DNA of 64,000 nucleotides from Sphingopyxis sp. (GTDB lineage Bacteria > Pseudomonadota > Alphaproteobacteria > Sphingomonadales > Sphingomonadaceae). The stretch spans positions 186,001 to 250,000 of the forward strand of contig NZ_JADIZJ010000001.1 in assembly GCF_016704835.1 (NCBI RefSeq), in the 5' to 3' direction. The translations under genes and the position numbers were made by a program. The notes below the pieces were generated by a model. That model was not told where the DNA came from. It worked only from the letters and a program-made list of their open reading frames with translations, and made no database searches. Shown here in pieces: positions 57,284 through 64,000 of this stretch (its first letter is position 1; each line of letters begins with the position of its first letter).

Positions 57284-59068
57284 TCACGCTGCCAGCCGCT
57301 GCTCCGCACTATCGGCGGTTCCCCGATCCTCGGCAGGATTAGGAACGACCTCTGCGGCAAGCGCATAGCGCACCCGCGCCGCCGCCGTGACGCTGCCGAC
57401 CCCGCCGCGCGCGGTGTAGGCGGTCGGCGGAAAGTTCATCCACCGCGGCACCCACGGCTCGACCTTAGCCCTGCCGTTGGTACCGGCAAGGCAATCAGCA
57501 ATGATCGCTTTCAGCGCCTTGGTCTTCTCACCGGCGTTTGCCGCTGCAACCTCGGCCCCCGCGACCTCGCCGGTGATCGCGAGCAGCACTTCGCGGTCGC
57601 GCAGCTGGTCGAAGAATGCCGCGTCCGCCGACCAATGGCGCCGCATGTCGGTGCCGAGATGGAGGCCGATCATTTCGACCGCCTCGCTGCCCGCCGCCAA
57701 CGTCTCGCCCATGACGATGGCGATGATCTCCATCACCACCGGATCGGGCAATTCGAGCAGCCGCGTGAACAGTGGTGCAAAAGGGGGGCGATGAAAACCC
57801 TCACGCGTGACCGTCGGTGCATCCTCGTCAAAGCCGAGCACCGCGAGAACGGCGCGGCGCTTTTCGTCGAACGCCGTCTCGGCAGAGCAGGTTTCCACAC
57901 TCTCGGCGATATCTTCCTTCGGCGCCCGCTGCGCCTCGATATCAACCCGCCAAAGCGCCGAGCCCGCGATGACATGCGCGAGCATCGCCCGCAGGGCGAC
58001 CCCGGCATGTCCTACCAGATCGGCGCGCACCGCCGCATGGCGGTGCAAGTCGATATAGGCATTCAGCGGACCCGACACTTCGGGACGGCTCGGCTTCTCG
58101 GGGGCCGCGCCATCATTGCCGTCGCCGCTCGAAAGCCGCTTCGCTTCTTTGGTGGTCAAAAAGCCTTCGTGGAAGCTCACCTCACCGCTATCGCGAACCT
58201 CGACATAGATGCGGCCACCCTTGCGCTTGCCCGCATGAACATGATCCCATGAGCGGAACCACTCGCCGCGCGGCATGATCTCAACACCGGACCAACCGGC
58301 GTTCAGATAGTCGGCCTTACGCGCTCCGATGGCATCCATCTGCGCCGACCAGAACGCATCGCTGTCGGCAAAGAAGCGGTCCTCGCCAAACAGGTCGGCG
58401 ACGATGCCGCCCTTGAACATATCGATGTCGAACAGCGCATGCGTCACCGCAATGGCACTGCCACCGAACAGCCAAGCTTTGAGCTGATGGCCGGTCGGGC
58501 AATAGGCCGCTTCATCATCGAACAGCGCCAGCCATGCCTTCTGCTGGCTTTTCGACGCGAGGGTCAGATGGCGCACCGTGTTCACGTCGATCTGCCCGCC
58601 GCGATAGAGGGTGCGGATGCGGGGGAGCAGGTTGCCGAGTGCAAGGATGCGTTTCACCGCAGACGGCTCGAACCCGAACGTGTCGGCGACCTCGTCCACG
58701 CTGCGCCCCGATTTGACCAGCTCAACAAAGGCCTCCCATTGGCGGACCTCGTCGGGCTGCACCCGCGCAAGGTTTTCTAGCATCGACGCTTCGAGCGCAT
58801 CCACATCATCGCCCTCGTCGAGGATCGCACAGGGGAGCGGCTTCACCGCCCCACCCTCGCGCGCCACGGCATTGACGGCGGTAAAGCGCCGACGGCCCGC
58901 GACGATCTCGAAATGGCCTTCGGCGCAGTTCGGACGAACGAGCAGCGGAACCAGCACCCGCGCGCGAACGCTGGGGAGAAGGTCGGACACATCGGCGTCT
59001 TTCCCCTTCCCGCGCATATTGGTTGCAGCAATCGACAGCTTGTCCATCGGGATAAAATCGAGCTTCAT
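57284..59068 (-). CDS. ParB/RepB-like partition or DNA-binding protein
   Basis: A 594-residue ParB-like protein from ATG 59068 (MKLDFIPMDKLSIAATNMRG). The N-terminal ParB nuclease-like domain includes LPSVRARVLVPLLVRPN and FEIVAGRRRFTAV. The helix-turn-helix follows (SGRSVDEVADTFGFEPSAVKRIL). The long C-terminal part (from about residue 220) has no recognised domain but is typical of the large ParB-like proteins next to DUF736 and ArdC in sphingomonad elements. No ParA gene is adjacent, so partition by a ParAB pair is not shown; a regulatory role is possible. Confidence 0.82.
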   Translation of the reverse strand: MKLDFIPMDKLSIAATNMRGKGKDADVSDLLPSVRARVLVPLLVRPNCAEGHFEIVAGRRRFTAVNAVAREGGAVKPLPCAILDEGDDVDALEASMLENLARVQPDEVRQWEAFVELVKSGRSVDEVADTFGFEPSAVKRILALGNLLPRIRTLYRGGQIDVNTVRHLTLASKSQQKAWLALFDDEAAYCPTGHQLKAWLFGGSAIAVTHALFDIDMFKGGIVADLFGEDRFFADSDAFWSAQMDAIGARKADYLNAGWSGVEIMPRGEWFRSWDHVHAGKRKGGRIYVEVRDSGEVSFHEGFLTTKEAKRLSSGDGNDGAAPEKPSRPEVSGPLNAYIDLHRHAAVRADLVGHAGVALRAMLAHVIAGSALWRVDIEAQRAPKEDIAESVETCSAETAFDEKRRAVLAVLGFDEDAPTVTREGFHRPPFAPLFTRLLELPDPVVMEIIAIVMGETLAAGSEAVEMIGLHLGTDMRRHWSADAAFFDQLRDREVLLAITGEVAGAEVAAANAGEKTKALKAIIADCLAGTNGRAKVEPWVPRWMNFPPTAYTARGGVGSVTAAARVRYALAAEVVPNPAEDRGTADSAEQRLAA

Positions 59069-59558
59069 GACTTTCTTCCTTCCTTCAACCACACCCGGCC
59101 CCGGACGGCGGGGCGGGCGGCGAGGAAAGGCGACGGGACCGCGCCCAAGGACGGGGCGCACCCGCAGGGCCGCAACGCAGTGAAGGAGCCGGGGCGAAGA
59201 CCCGGCTTGCGCACCGGCCGAGCGGTCCCATAGCCGTGCGCCGACTGCCCCGCTGTCCGTGGCCGGCCAACGACAACGCCGCCGTGCGATCAGCGCGGCG
59301 TCCACCTCGGACAACAAACGCGCCCTCGTCGCAGCCGCAGGCGCCGCAGCGTGCGCGGACCGGTGGCGGGTCGGGCGTGGCAAGGCCACGACCGGAGCAG
59401 CGCTACGCGCTGCTTACCCGCCGCAAGGGCCACGCGCCCGCGGCGCCAAGAAGCGAGACGAGAGCGCTGCGCGGCCAACCGTGCAAACGCGCGACCTCTG
59501 GCGGCGCCTGCCGCCGCCAGTGCGCGCTCATTTGAGGCCGCGCTCAATTTGCGGTGGT
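59069..59558. promoter_or_regulatory. ParB-like gene leader with long-range inverted repeat
   Basis: In this 490-base gap, arms at 59095-59114 and 59247-59266 pair at 18 of 20 positions. They enclose the core CCCGCAGGGCCGCAACGCAG at 59161-59180 and a local hairpin GCCGGGGCGAAGACCCGGC after it. The remainder up to the integrase stop is GC-rich without a recognisable gene. Confidence 0.6.
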
Positions 59559-60800
59559 TCAGGCGGCGATCGCGCGCAAGCCCTTGACCTCAGCCTCGTC
59601 GAGATAGTCTGCCCACCACTGCATCATCGGCCGACGATGAGCGAGATAGCGCGCCGAATTATATGCCGCACGCACGCCGCGTGGCTGATGGGCAAGCTGG
59701 TTTTCGATCCAGTCCGGCTCGAACAAGCCGCTCTCGTTGAGCACGGTGCTGGCGAGACCACGAAACCCGTGCACGGTCGCTTTCCCACGAAGGCCCAAGC
59801 GATACATAATGTCGAGCATCCTATTGTCACTGATGACCCGCGACTTCGAATGTGCAACTGGAAAAAGGTAGCGGCCCAGCCAGTAGTTCCCAGCCTTGCG
59901 GTACACGTTGATCTCGCGAATTTCTTCGAGCAGAACGAGAGCCTGTCGCGGTAGCGGAACCAAGTGCTCGGAGCGCATCTTCATCCGGTCCGCCGAAATC
60001 CGCCAGAGCGGCTCGGTACCGTCAAGGTTCTCGAACTCATCCCATTCGGCAAATCGCGTTTCTTGCGTGCGCACCATGGTCAGAATGGTCCAGCGCAGGG
60101 CGAGATGGCTCATTCGTTCGGCGCCGTCCGCGTTCAACTTCATGAAGAATGCGGGTAAGTCCTTCGCCGCAACTTTCGGGTGGTGCTTCACCGGCCGGGC
60201 TTTCGTCATTGCAGGGGTAAGGTCGCGGCAGGGATCGCTCTCGCATCGCCCGTCGGGGATCGCGTAGCGGAAGATTTCACTGCAGTGGTTTTTCACCCGG
60301 TGCGCCATTTCGATCGCGCCGCGCGCTTCGATCTTGCGCACTGCCTCAAGCATCAAGCGCGGCGTAATCGTGCTGATGTCTAGATGACCGACGACGGGAA
60401 AGATGTCGGCCTCAAGGCGGCCCGACACAAGCGCCGCATAGCGGGGGGTCCAAGCGAGCGTGCGCGTTTCGAGCCATTCGCGCGCGACATGCTCGAATGT
60501 ATTGTTGGACTCGACCGTTGTGTCAGTCGCCTTGGTTTTCGCCTTCTTGCGTTCTTGGGACGGGTCCATCCCCAGCGCCAGCTGGTGTTTCATCATGTCG
60601 CGCCAAGAGCGCGCGGCCAATAGCGTTGTCTGGGGAAAGGGCCCGCCGGAAAGCAGCTTCTGCTTTCCCTCAAACCTGTAGGCGAAGCGCCAAGATTTCC
60701 CGCCATTCGGCTGAACCAGAATGAAGAGGCCGCCGCCGTCGGATTTCTTGTACGGCTTGCTCGCAGGCTTGAGCGCCTTGATCGCGATGTTGGTAAGCAT
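59559..60800 (-). CDS. P4-like tyrosine integrase
   Basis: A 413-residue site-specific recombinase from ATG 60800 (MLTNIAIKALKPASKPYKKSDGGGLFILVQPNGGKSW), the usual N-terminus of the P4/CP4-57 integrase group (DUF4102 arm-binding domain). The catalytic residues are expected at Arg in MVRTQETRFAEW, HGFRG (HxxR), the His of LAHQPRG and the Tyr of VRAAYN. The start lies about 215 bases from the 3' end of tRNA-Gln, the standard position of an integrase beside its attachment site. The frame is intact. Confidence 0.92.
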   Translation of the reverse strand: MLTNIAIKALKPASKPYKKSDGGGLFILVQPNGGKSWRFAYRFEGKQKLLSGGPFPQTTLLAARSWRDMMKHQLALGMDPSQERKKAKTKATDTTVESNNTFEHVAREWLETRTLAWTPRYAALVSGRLEADIFPVVGHLDISTITPRLMLEAVRKIEARGAIEMAHRVKNHCSEIFRYAIPDGRCESDPCRDLTPAMTKARPVKHHPKVAAKDLPAFFMKLNADGAERMSHLALRWTILTMVRTQETRFAEWDEFENLDGTEPLWRISADRMKMRSEHLVPLPRQALVLLEEIREINVYRKAGNYWLGRYLFPVAHSKSRVISDNRMLDIMYRLGLRGKATVHGFRGLASTVLNESGLFEPDWIENQLAHQPRGVRAAYNSARYLAHRRPMMQWWADYLDEAEVKGLRAIAA

Positions 60801-60983
60801 GTTGGTACCCTTTCCCCACGCGCACGGGTTCGGATCCCGAACGCTGAAATTTGTTGGTAGGAGCAAAATCGCTACCAACATTTTGGGTAAAAATGGGCTG
60901 AGCTGCAAGGGCAGCGCCTGAGCCGTAGCGCGATGCCGTCTCAAGATAACTCATTGTTTTCATTGAATTGATTGAAACACTTT

Positions 60984-61002
60984 GAGCGTCTCTGGTACGC
61001 TC
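60984..61002 (-). terminator. Hairpin downstream of tRNA-Gln
   Basis: GAGCGT (60984-60989) and ACGCTC (60997-61002) form a short inverted repeat 14 bases after the tRNA 3' end on the minus strand. It may end the tRNA transcript. The T content that follows is modest. Confidence 0.4.
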
Positions 61003-61015
61003 TGAAAGCACCGGC

Positions 61016-61090
61016 TGGCTGGGGCGGCAGGATTCGAACCTGCGAATGGCGGCATCAAAAGCCGCTGCCTTACCACTTGGCGACGCCCCA
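61016..61090 (-). tRNA. tRNA-Gln (anticodon TTG), including encoded CCA
   Basis: The minus strand folds as a 75-base tRNA: acceptor TGGGGCG with CGCCCCA, discriminator G, and encoded CCA at 61016-61018. The anticodon loop CTTTTGATG contains TTG. The T arm has GGTTCGAATCC. The integrase gene lies directly beyond the 3' end, so this tRNA gene is the probable attachment site of the element to the left. The tRNA is intact, as expected when the element supplies the 3' sequence. Confidence 0.95.
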
Positions 61091-61147
61091 ACGGGCCGGT
61101 GCGAGCGCGCTCTATAGCGGCTTGATATATGTTGGCAAGGCGACCGC

Positions 61148-62233
61148 TTAGAGCCGCGTCACCCAGCCGTGCGGATCTGCGGCGCGGCCGCGCTGGATAT
61201 CGACCAGCTTGTCCTTGAGCTTGGTCGTCAACTGCCCCGGGCCGCCCGCACCGATCGTGAAGCTCACCTCGCCGCGGGTCACCTTGCCCACCGGAGTCAC
61301 GACCGCCGCGGTGCCGCAGGCGAAGCTTTCGGTCAGCTTGCCGCTCTCCGCATCGGCATGCCACTGGTCGATCGCATAAGGTTCCTCGCGCACCGTCAGG
61401 CCAGCGTCGCGCGCGAGCGTGATGATCGTATCGCGCGTGATGCCCGGAAGGATCGTGCCGGTTAGCGGCGGGGTGAGGATGCTGCCGTCGTCGAAGACGA
61501 AGAACATGTTCATGCCGCCCAATTCCTCGATCCAGCGATGTTCGGCCGCGTCGAGGAAGACGACCTGATCGTGCCCCTTGGCGATCGCCTCGCGCTGCGC
61601 GACGAGGCTGGAAGCATAATTGCCGCCGCATTTGGCGGCGCCGGTGCCGCCCGGCGCGGCGCGGGTGTAATCCTCCGACACCCACAGCGAGATCGCGGGC
61701 GCGCCCGATTTGAAATAATTGCCGACCGGCGAGGTGATGACGAGGAACTGATATTCGGCCGCGGGCTTCACGCCGAGGAACACCTCACTCGCGAACATGA
61801 AGGGGCGCAGATACAATGCGCCGCCCTCGACCGGCGGGAACCAGTGCGCGTCGGCGGCAACGGCTTCCTTGACCGCGGCGATGAACAGTTCTTCGGCCAT
61901 TTCGGCCATCGCCATGCGGCGTGCGCTCGCGTTGAAGCGCGCCGCATTCGCCTCGACCCGGAACAGCGCCATCGACCCGTCGTCGAGGCGGTACGCCTTC
62001 AGCCCCTCGAAAATTTCCTGCGCATAATGGAGCACCGCGGTCGCGGGATCGAGCGTCAGCGGCCCGCGCGGCATCACTTGTGCGTCGTGCCAGCCCTTGC
62101 CTTCCGTATAATGGATCGACACCATATGATCGGTAAAGACGCGCCCAAAGGCGGGATCGGCAATCGCCACCGCGCGAACGTCGTCCGCCACGCGATTGGG
62201 GTGCGGCAGATGAGTGAAAGCGGGAGCGGACAT
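61148..62233 (-). CDS. ilvE: Branched-chain amino acid aminotransferase
   Basis: A 361-residue fold-type IV PLP enzyme starting at ATG 62233 (MSAPAFTHLPHPNRV). It has LHYAQEIFEGLKAYR, the pyridoxal Lys in AAKCGGNYASSL-like context (conserved TGAAKCGGNYA; relatives bind PLP through the Lys of this block), EELGGMNMFFVF and TLTG-like PLTGTILPGITRD. It interconverts Leu, Ile and Val with their 2-oxo acids. It is chromosomal housekeeping next to tRNA-Gln and divergent from a MarR gene, 78 bases apart. Confidence 0.93.
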   Translation of the reverse strand: MSAPAFTHLPHPNRVADDVRAVAIADPAFGRVFTDHMVSIHYTEGKGWHDAQVMPRGPLTLDPATAVLHYAQEIFEGLKAYRLDDGSMALFRVEANAARFNASARRMAMAEMAEELFIAAVKEAVAADAHWFPPVEGGALYLRPFMFASEVFLGVKPAAEYQFLVITSPVGNYFKSGAPAISLWVSEDYTRAAPGGTGAAKCGGNYASSLVAQREAIAKGHDQVVFLDAAEHRWIEELGGMNMFFVFDDGSILTPPLTGTILPGITRDTIITLARDAGLTVREEPYAIDQWHADAESGKLTESFACGTAAVVTPVGKVTRGEVSFTIGAGGPGQLTTKLKDKLVDIQRGRAADPHGWVTRL

Positions 62234-62311
62234 GCGAAAACACCTATGGGTCGGGGGTCGATGGAGCGCGCCTCTTGCCAAAGTCGGGCGCGGCGCGCAA
62301 CGGTAGTGACC

Positions 62312-62824
62312 ATGGCTGAGGAAAATTTTCTTTCACAAACACCCGCTGCATCTGCCCTTTTCTTGCGCGAAGACGAAGTTCGGCGGGGGATTGAATTTCT
62401 GTTTTTCGCGCATGCTTCGCTCTGGCGGTCGATCGACGCAAAGCTGGCCGAACAGGAATTGGGCCGTGCGCATTACCGCGCCCTCTATTTTATCGCACGG
62501 CAACCAGGACTGACGATTTCAGACCTGCTTGCGTTGCTGGGCATCACCAAACAGTCGCTCGGCCGGGTGGTGAAGGAGCTGGAAACGCGCGAGATGCTGA
62601 CGACGCGCCCCGGCAACCGCGACCGGCGACAAAAGGAATTACGCCTGACCGAAACCGGACGCGCGACGGAGGCTGCTATATTTATCCTGCTGCGCGATAC
62701 GATGAGCCGCGCCTATACCCATGCCGGACAACAGGCGGTAACCGGCTTCTGGCACGTCAGCGAGGCATTGGTCCCGGCACGCGACCGCAAACGCATCGCC
62801 ACGCTGGGGCGCGATCGGACTTAG
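62312..62824 (+). CDS. MarR-family transcriptional regulator
   Basis: A 170-residue winged-helix regulator starting at ATG 62312 (MAEENFLSQTPAAS). The winged-helix region reads RAHYRALYFIARQPGLTISDLLALLGITKQSLGRVVKELETREMLTTRPGNRDRRQKEL. The longer open frame from 61538 is antisense to ilvE and is rejected. It is divergent from ilvE and ends with a few bases of overlap with convergent proC. It resembles the PetP-like MarR proteins found next to ilvE in Alphaproteobacteria; its target is unknown. Confidence 0.88.
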   Translation: MAEENFLSQTPAASALFLREDEVRRGIEFLFFAHASLWRSIDAKLAEQELGRAHYRALYFIARQPGLTISDLLALLGITKQSLGRVVKELETREMLTTRPGNRDRRQKELRLTETGRATEAAIFILLRDTMSRAYTHAGQQAVTGFWHVSEALVPARDRKRIATLGRDRT

Positions 62825-63651
62825 CCCTCGCCGCGCGCCAGTTCGGCCAGCTCGCGCCCGCGGTCGCGCGCCGCGCGCAGCACATTGGTGAGCAGCGCGG
62901 CGATCTGTCCATCGCTGTCGAGCACATCGAGCCCAGCCTGCGTCGTGCCGCCCTTGCTCGCGACCTGCGCAATCAGCACGCTGGGCTTGTCGCCGCTTTC
63001 GGCGAGCAGCGCGGTCGCGCCGCCAAAGGTTGCCGTAGCCAGCGCAAGCGAATCTTCTGCCGACAGACCCAGCCGTTCGCCCGCGGCAGCGTAGGATTCG
63101 ATCAGTCGAAAGACAAAGGCCGGGCCGCTGCCGGTAAACGCGGTGACCAGATCCATCGTCGAATCGTCGGGCAATGTCACCGTCTGCCCCAGCGGATGGA
63201 GCAGCGCGGCGATCGTCGCCTCATCGGCGTCACCCAGCGTCGCAACGGCGGTCACCCCGGCTCCAATGCGTGCAGCGAGGTTGGGCAAGATGCGAACCTG
63301 CGCATCTGCATCCGGAAAACGCGCCGCAAGATCGGCAAGCGATACGCCCGCCAGGATCGACATCAAATGGACGCTACGGGTTGCCAGCGGCGCCAGCATG
63401 TCAGCCACATCGCCCAGTTGCTGCGGCTTCATGCCAAGCATGATCCAATCGGCAGTGCCGCCCGCGGCCTGCCATTCTGCCAGCGATGCGTATTGGGCGA
63501 CGCCATCGCGCGGCGTCGCAAAAGGATCGACGATCGCAATCTGCTCGCGGTTGAGCCCCGCCGCCAGCCAACGATCGAGCATCGCGCCCGCCATGTTGCC
63601 GCAGCCGACCAGCAGCAACCGGCCGGAGAAATTCCGCAAAACCTTCGTCAT
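62821..63651 (-). CDS. proC: Pyrroline-5-carboxylate reductase
   Basis: A 276-residue enzyme starting at ATG 63651. The N-terminal Rossmann fold has LLLVGCGNMAGAMLDRWL. The C-terminal dimerization domain has the signature TAFTGSGPAFVFRLIES and VASKGGTTQAGLDVL. It reduces pyrroline-5-carboxylate to proline. It starts 21 bases after the phosphatase-family stop, so the two may share a transcript. The frame is intact. Confidence 0.93.
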   Translation of the reverse strand: MTKVLRNFSGRLLLVGCGNMAGAMLDRWLAAGLNREQIAIVDPFATPRDGVAQYASLAEWQAAGGTADWIMLGMKPQQLGDVADMLAPLATRSVHLMSILAGVSLADLAARFPDADAQVRILPNLAARIGAGVTAVATLGDADEATIAALLHPLGQTVTLPDDSTMDLVTAFTGSGPAFVFRLIESYAAAGERLGLSAEDSLALATATFGGATALLAESGDKPSVLIAQVASKGGTTQAGLDVLDSDGQIAALLTNVLRAARDRGRELAELARGEG

Positions 63652-63671
63652 CTTCGTTTCTTTTCTTGTCC

Positions 63672-64000
63672 CTAACGGCAACTGCTGTCGGCACCCGACA
63701 ACAGGTCGAGGCAACGTCCGTCGATCTTGCCCGTATCGACCGGAACCCCGATCAGCGATGCCAGCGTTGGCATGATATCAACCGTCATCACCGCATTGGG
63801 CTGTTCGAACCCAGCCAGCCCCTTACGCCAGAACAGCATCGGCACGCGCCGGTCATAGTCCCACACCGACCCGTGCGTCGCAACATAGCCGAGTCCCGAT
63901 TCGGGAATGGGTGTAACGCGCGGCTTGAGCACCACGATAAAATCACCCGAGCGACCTTGGTGGAATGATGCGCGCAGCTTGTCATGCAGGCCCCACGTAT
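63672..64000 (-). CDS. Alkaline phosphatase-superfamily protein, C-terminal part (cut by window edge)
   Basis: The minus-strand frame is open to the window edge and ends at 63672. It reads TWGLHDKLRASFHQGRSGDF, then YVATHGSVWDYDRRVPMLFWRKGL and MPTLASLIGVPVDTGKIDGRCL. The THGS His and the closing MPTLASLIG block are those of the type I phosphodiesterase/PafA group, as in the gene at 4983-6713. Because only about 109 residues are visible, the exact family is uncertain. Confidence 0.75.
   Translation of the reverse strand, partial: TWGLHDKLRASFHQGRSGDFIVVLKPRVTPIPESGLGYVATHGSVWDYDRRVPMLFWRKGLAGFEQPNAVMTVDIMPTLASLIGVPVDTGKIDGRCLDLLSGADSSCR

Noticed and set aside
61538..62311. Long N-terminal extension of the MarR gene
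   Set aside because: It is antisense to ilvE; the family-like protein begins at ATG 62312.
1..64000. CRISPR array
   Set aside because: No regularly spaced direct repeats with unique spacers were seen on reading the window, and no cas genes are present.
1..64000. Insertion sequences
   Set aside because: I found no transposase-like protein in any frame, so the breaks and the esterase deletion are not explained by a visible IS.

Overview
The window looks like the chromosome of a sphingomonad (Alphaproteobacteria, Sphingomonadales; Sphingopyxis or Novosphingobium is plausible). The reasons are the high GC, the TonB-dependent receptors paired with esterases and glycosidases, the catB-catC-catA-pcaIJFD order, and the Ti-type mobile-element backbone (TraA/TraC/TraD, ArdC, DUF736, ParB-like, MucR, MNT-HEPN) common in this group. 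The genus is inference.

Region 1 (1-12446) is a glycoside/ester uptake locus. On the minus strand, a GH3 beta-glucosidase, a TonB-dependent receptor, a PafA-like phosphatase, two carboxylesterases (both broken), a FucP/GluP-type sugar MFS transporter and a second GH3 enzyme (cut by the window edge) follow one another with short gaps. They face a divergent LacI-family regulator across two palindromic operators at 11340-11353 and 11360-11377.

Region 2 (12491-21032) holds a LysE-type exporter and a probable operon of a YtcJ-like amidohydrolase, a second TonB-dependent receptor, a tannase/feruloyl-esterase-family enzyme and an intact carboxylesterase.

Region 3 (21033-33713) is a complete aromatic pathway. 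A three-component ring-hydroxylating oxygenase of the anthranilate/salicylate group and its AraC regulator are followed by pcaD, pcaF, pcaJ, pcaI, catA, catC and catB, so catechol can be taken to acetyl-CoA and succinyl-CoA. A divergent LysR gene and an aromatic-acid MFS transporter flank it. Region 2 could release aromatic acids from esters or amides that region 3 then consumes; this link is inference. A frameshifted glucokinase gene (34094-35061) ends the metabolic part.

Region 4 (35350-48509) is a defence or conflict island: a TIGR04141/DUF6119 protein, a RelA/SpoT-domain protein that appears to continue into an ~800-residue helical region, a PrrC/RloC-like AAA ATPase, a ~1,440-residue STAND/NACHT-like NTPase with a C-terminal PD-(D/E)XK-like nuclease, and a zinc-ribbon protein with an RX4H HEPN motif. 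Region 5 (48742-60800) is a mobilizable-element backbone: DUF6118, decayed traA, a clear oriT with a nic-like core, traC, traD, MucR, an MNT-HEPN protein, a small sigma-region-4-like protein, ArdC, AlpA, DUF736, a ParB-like protein and a tyrosine integrase next to tRNA-Gln(TTG) at 61016-61090. No traG or type IV secretion genes are visible, so any mobility would need a helper. Region 6 (61016-64000) is ordinary chromosome: tRNA-Gln, ilvE, a MarR regulator, proC and the end of a phosphatase/sulfatase-family gene.

At least fourteen genes carry reading-frame breaks. Many are single-base changes in runs of 3-5 identical bases, which points to sequencing or assembly indels at least as much as to gene decay. 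One esterase (2036-3363) and traA are damaged far more heavily.
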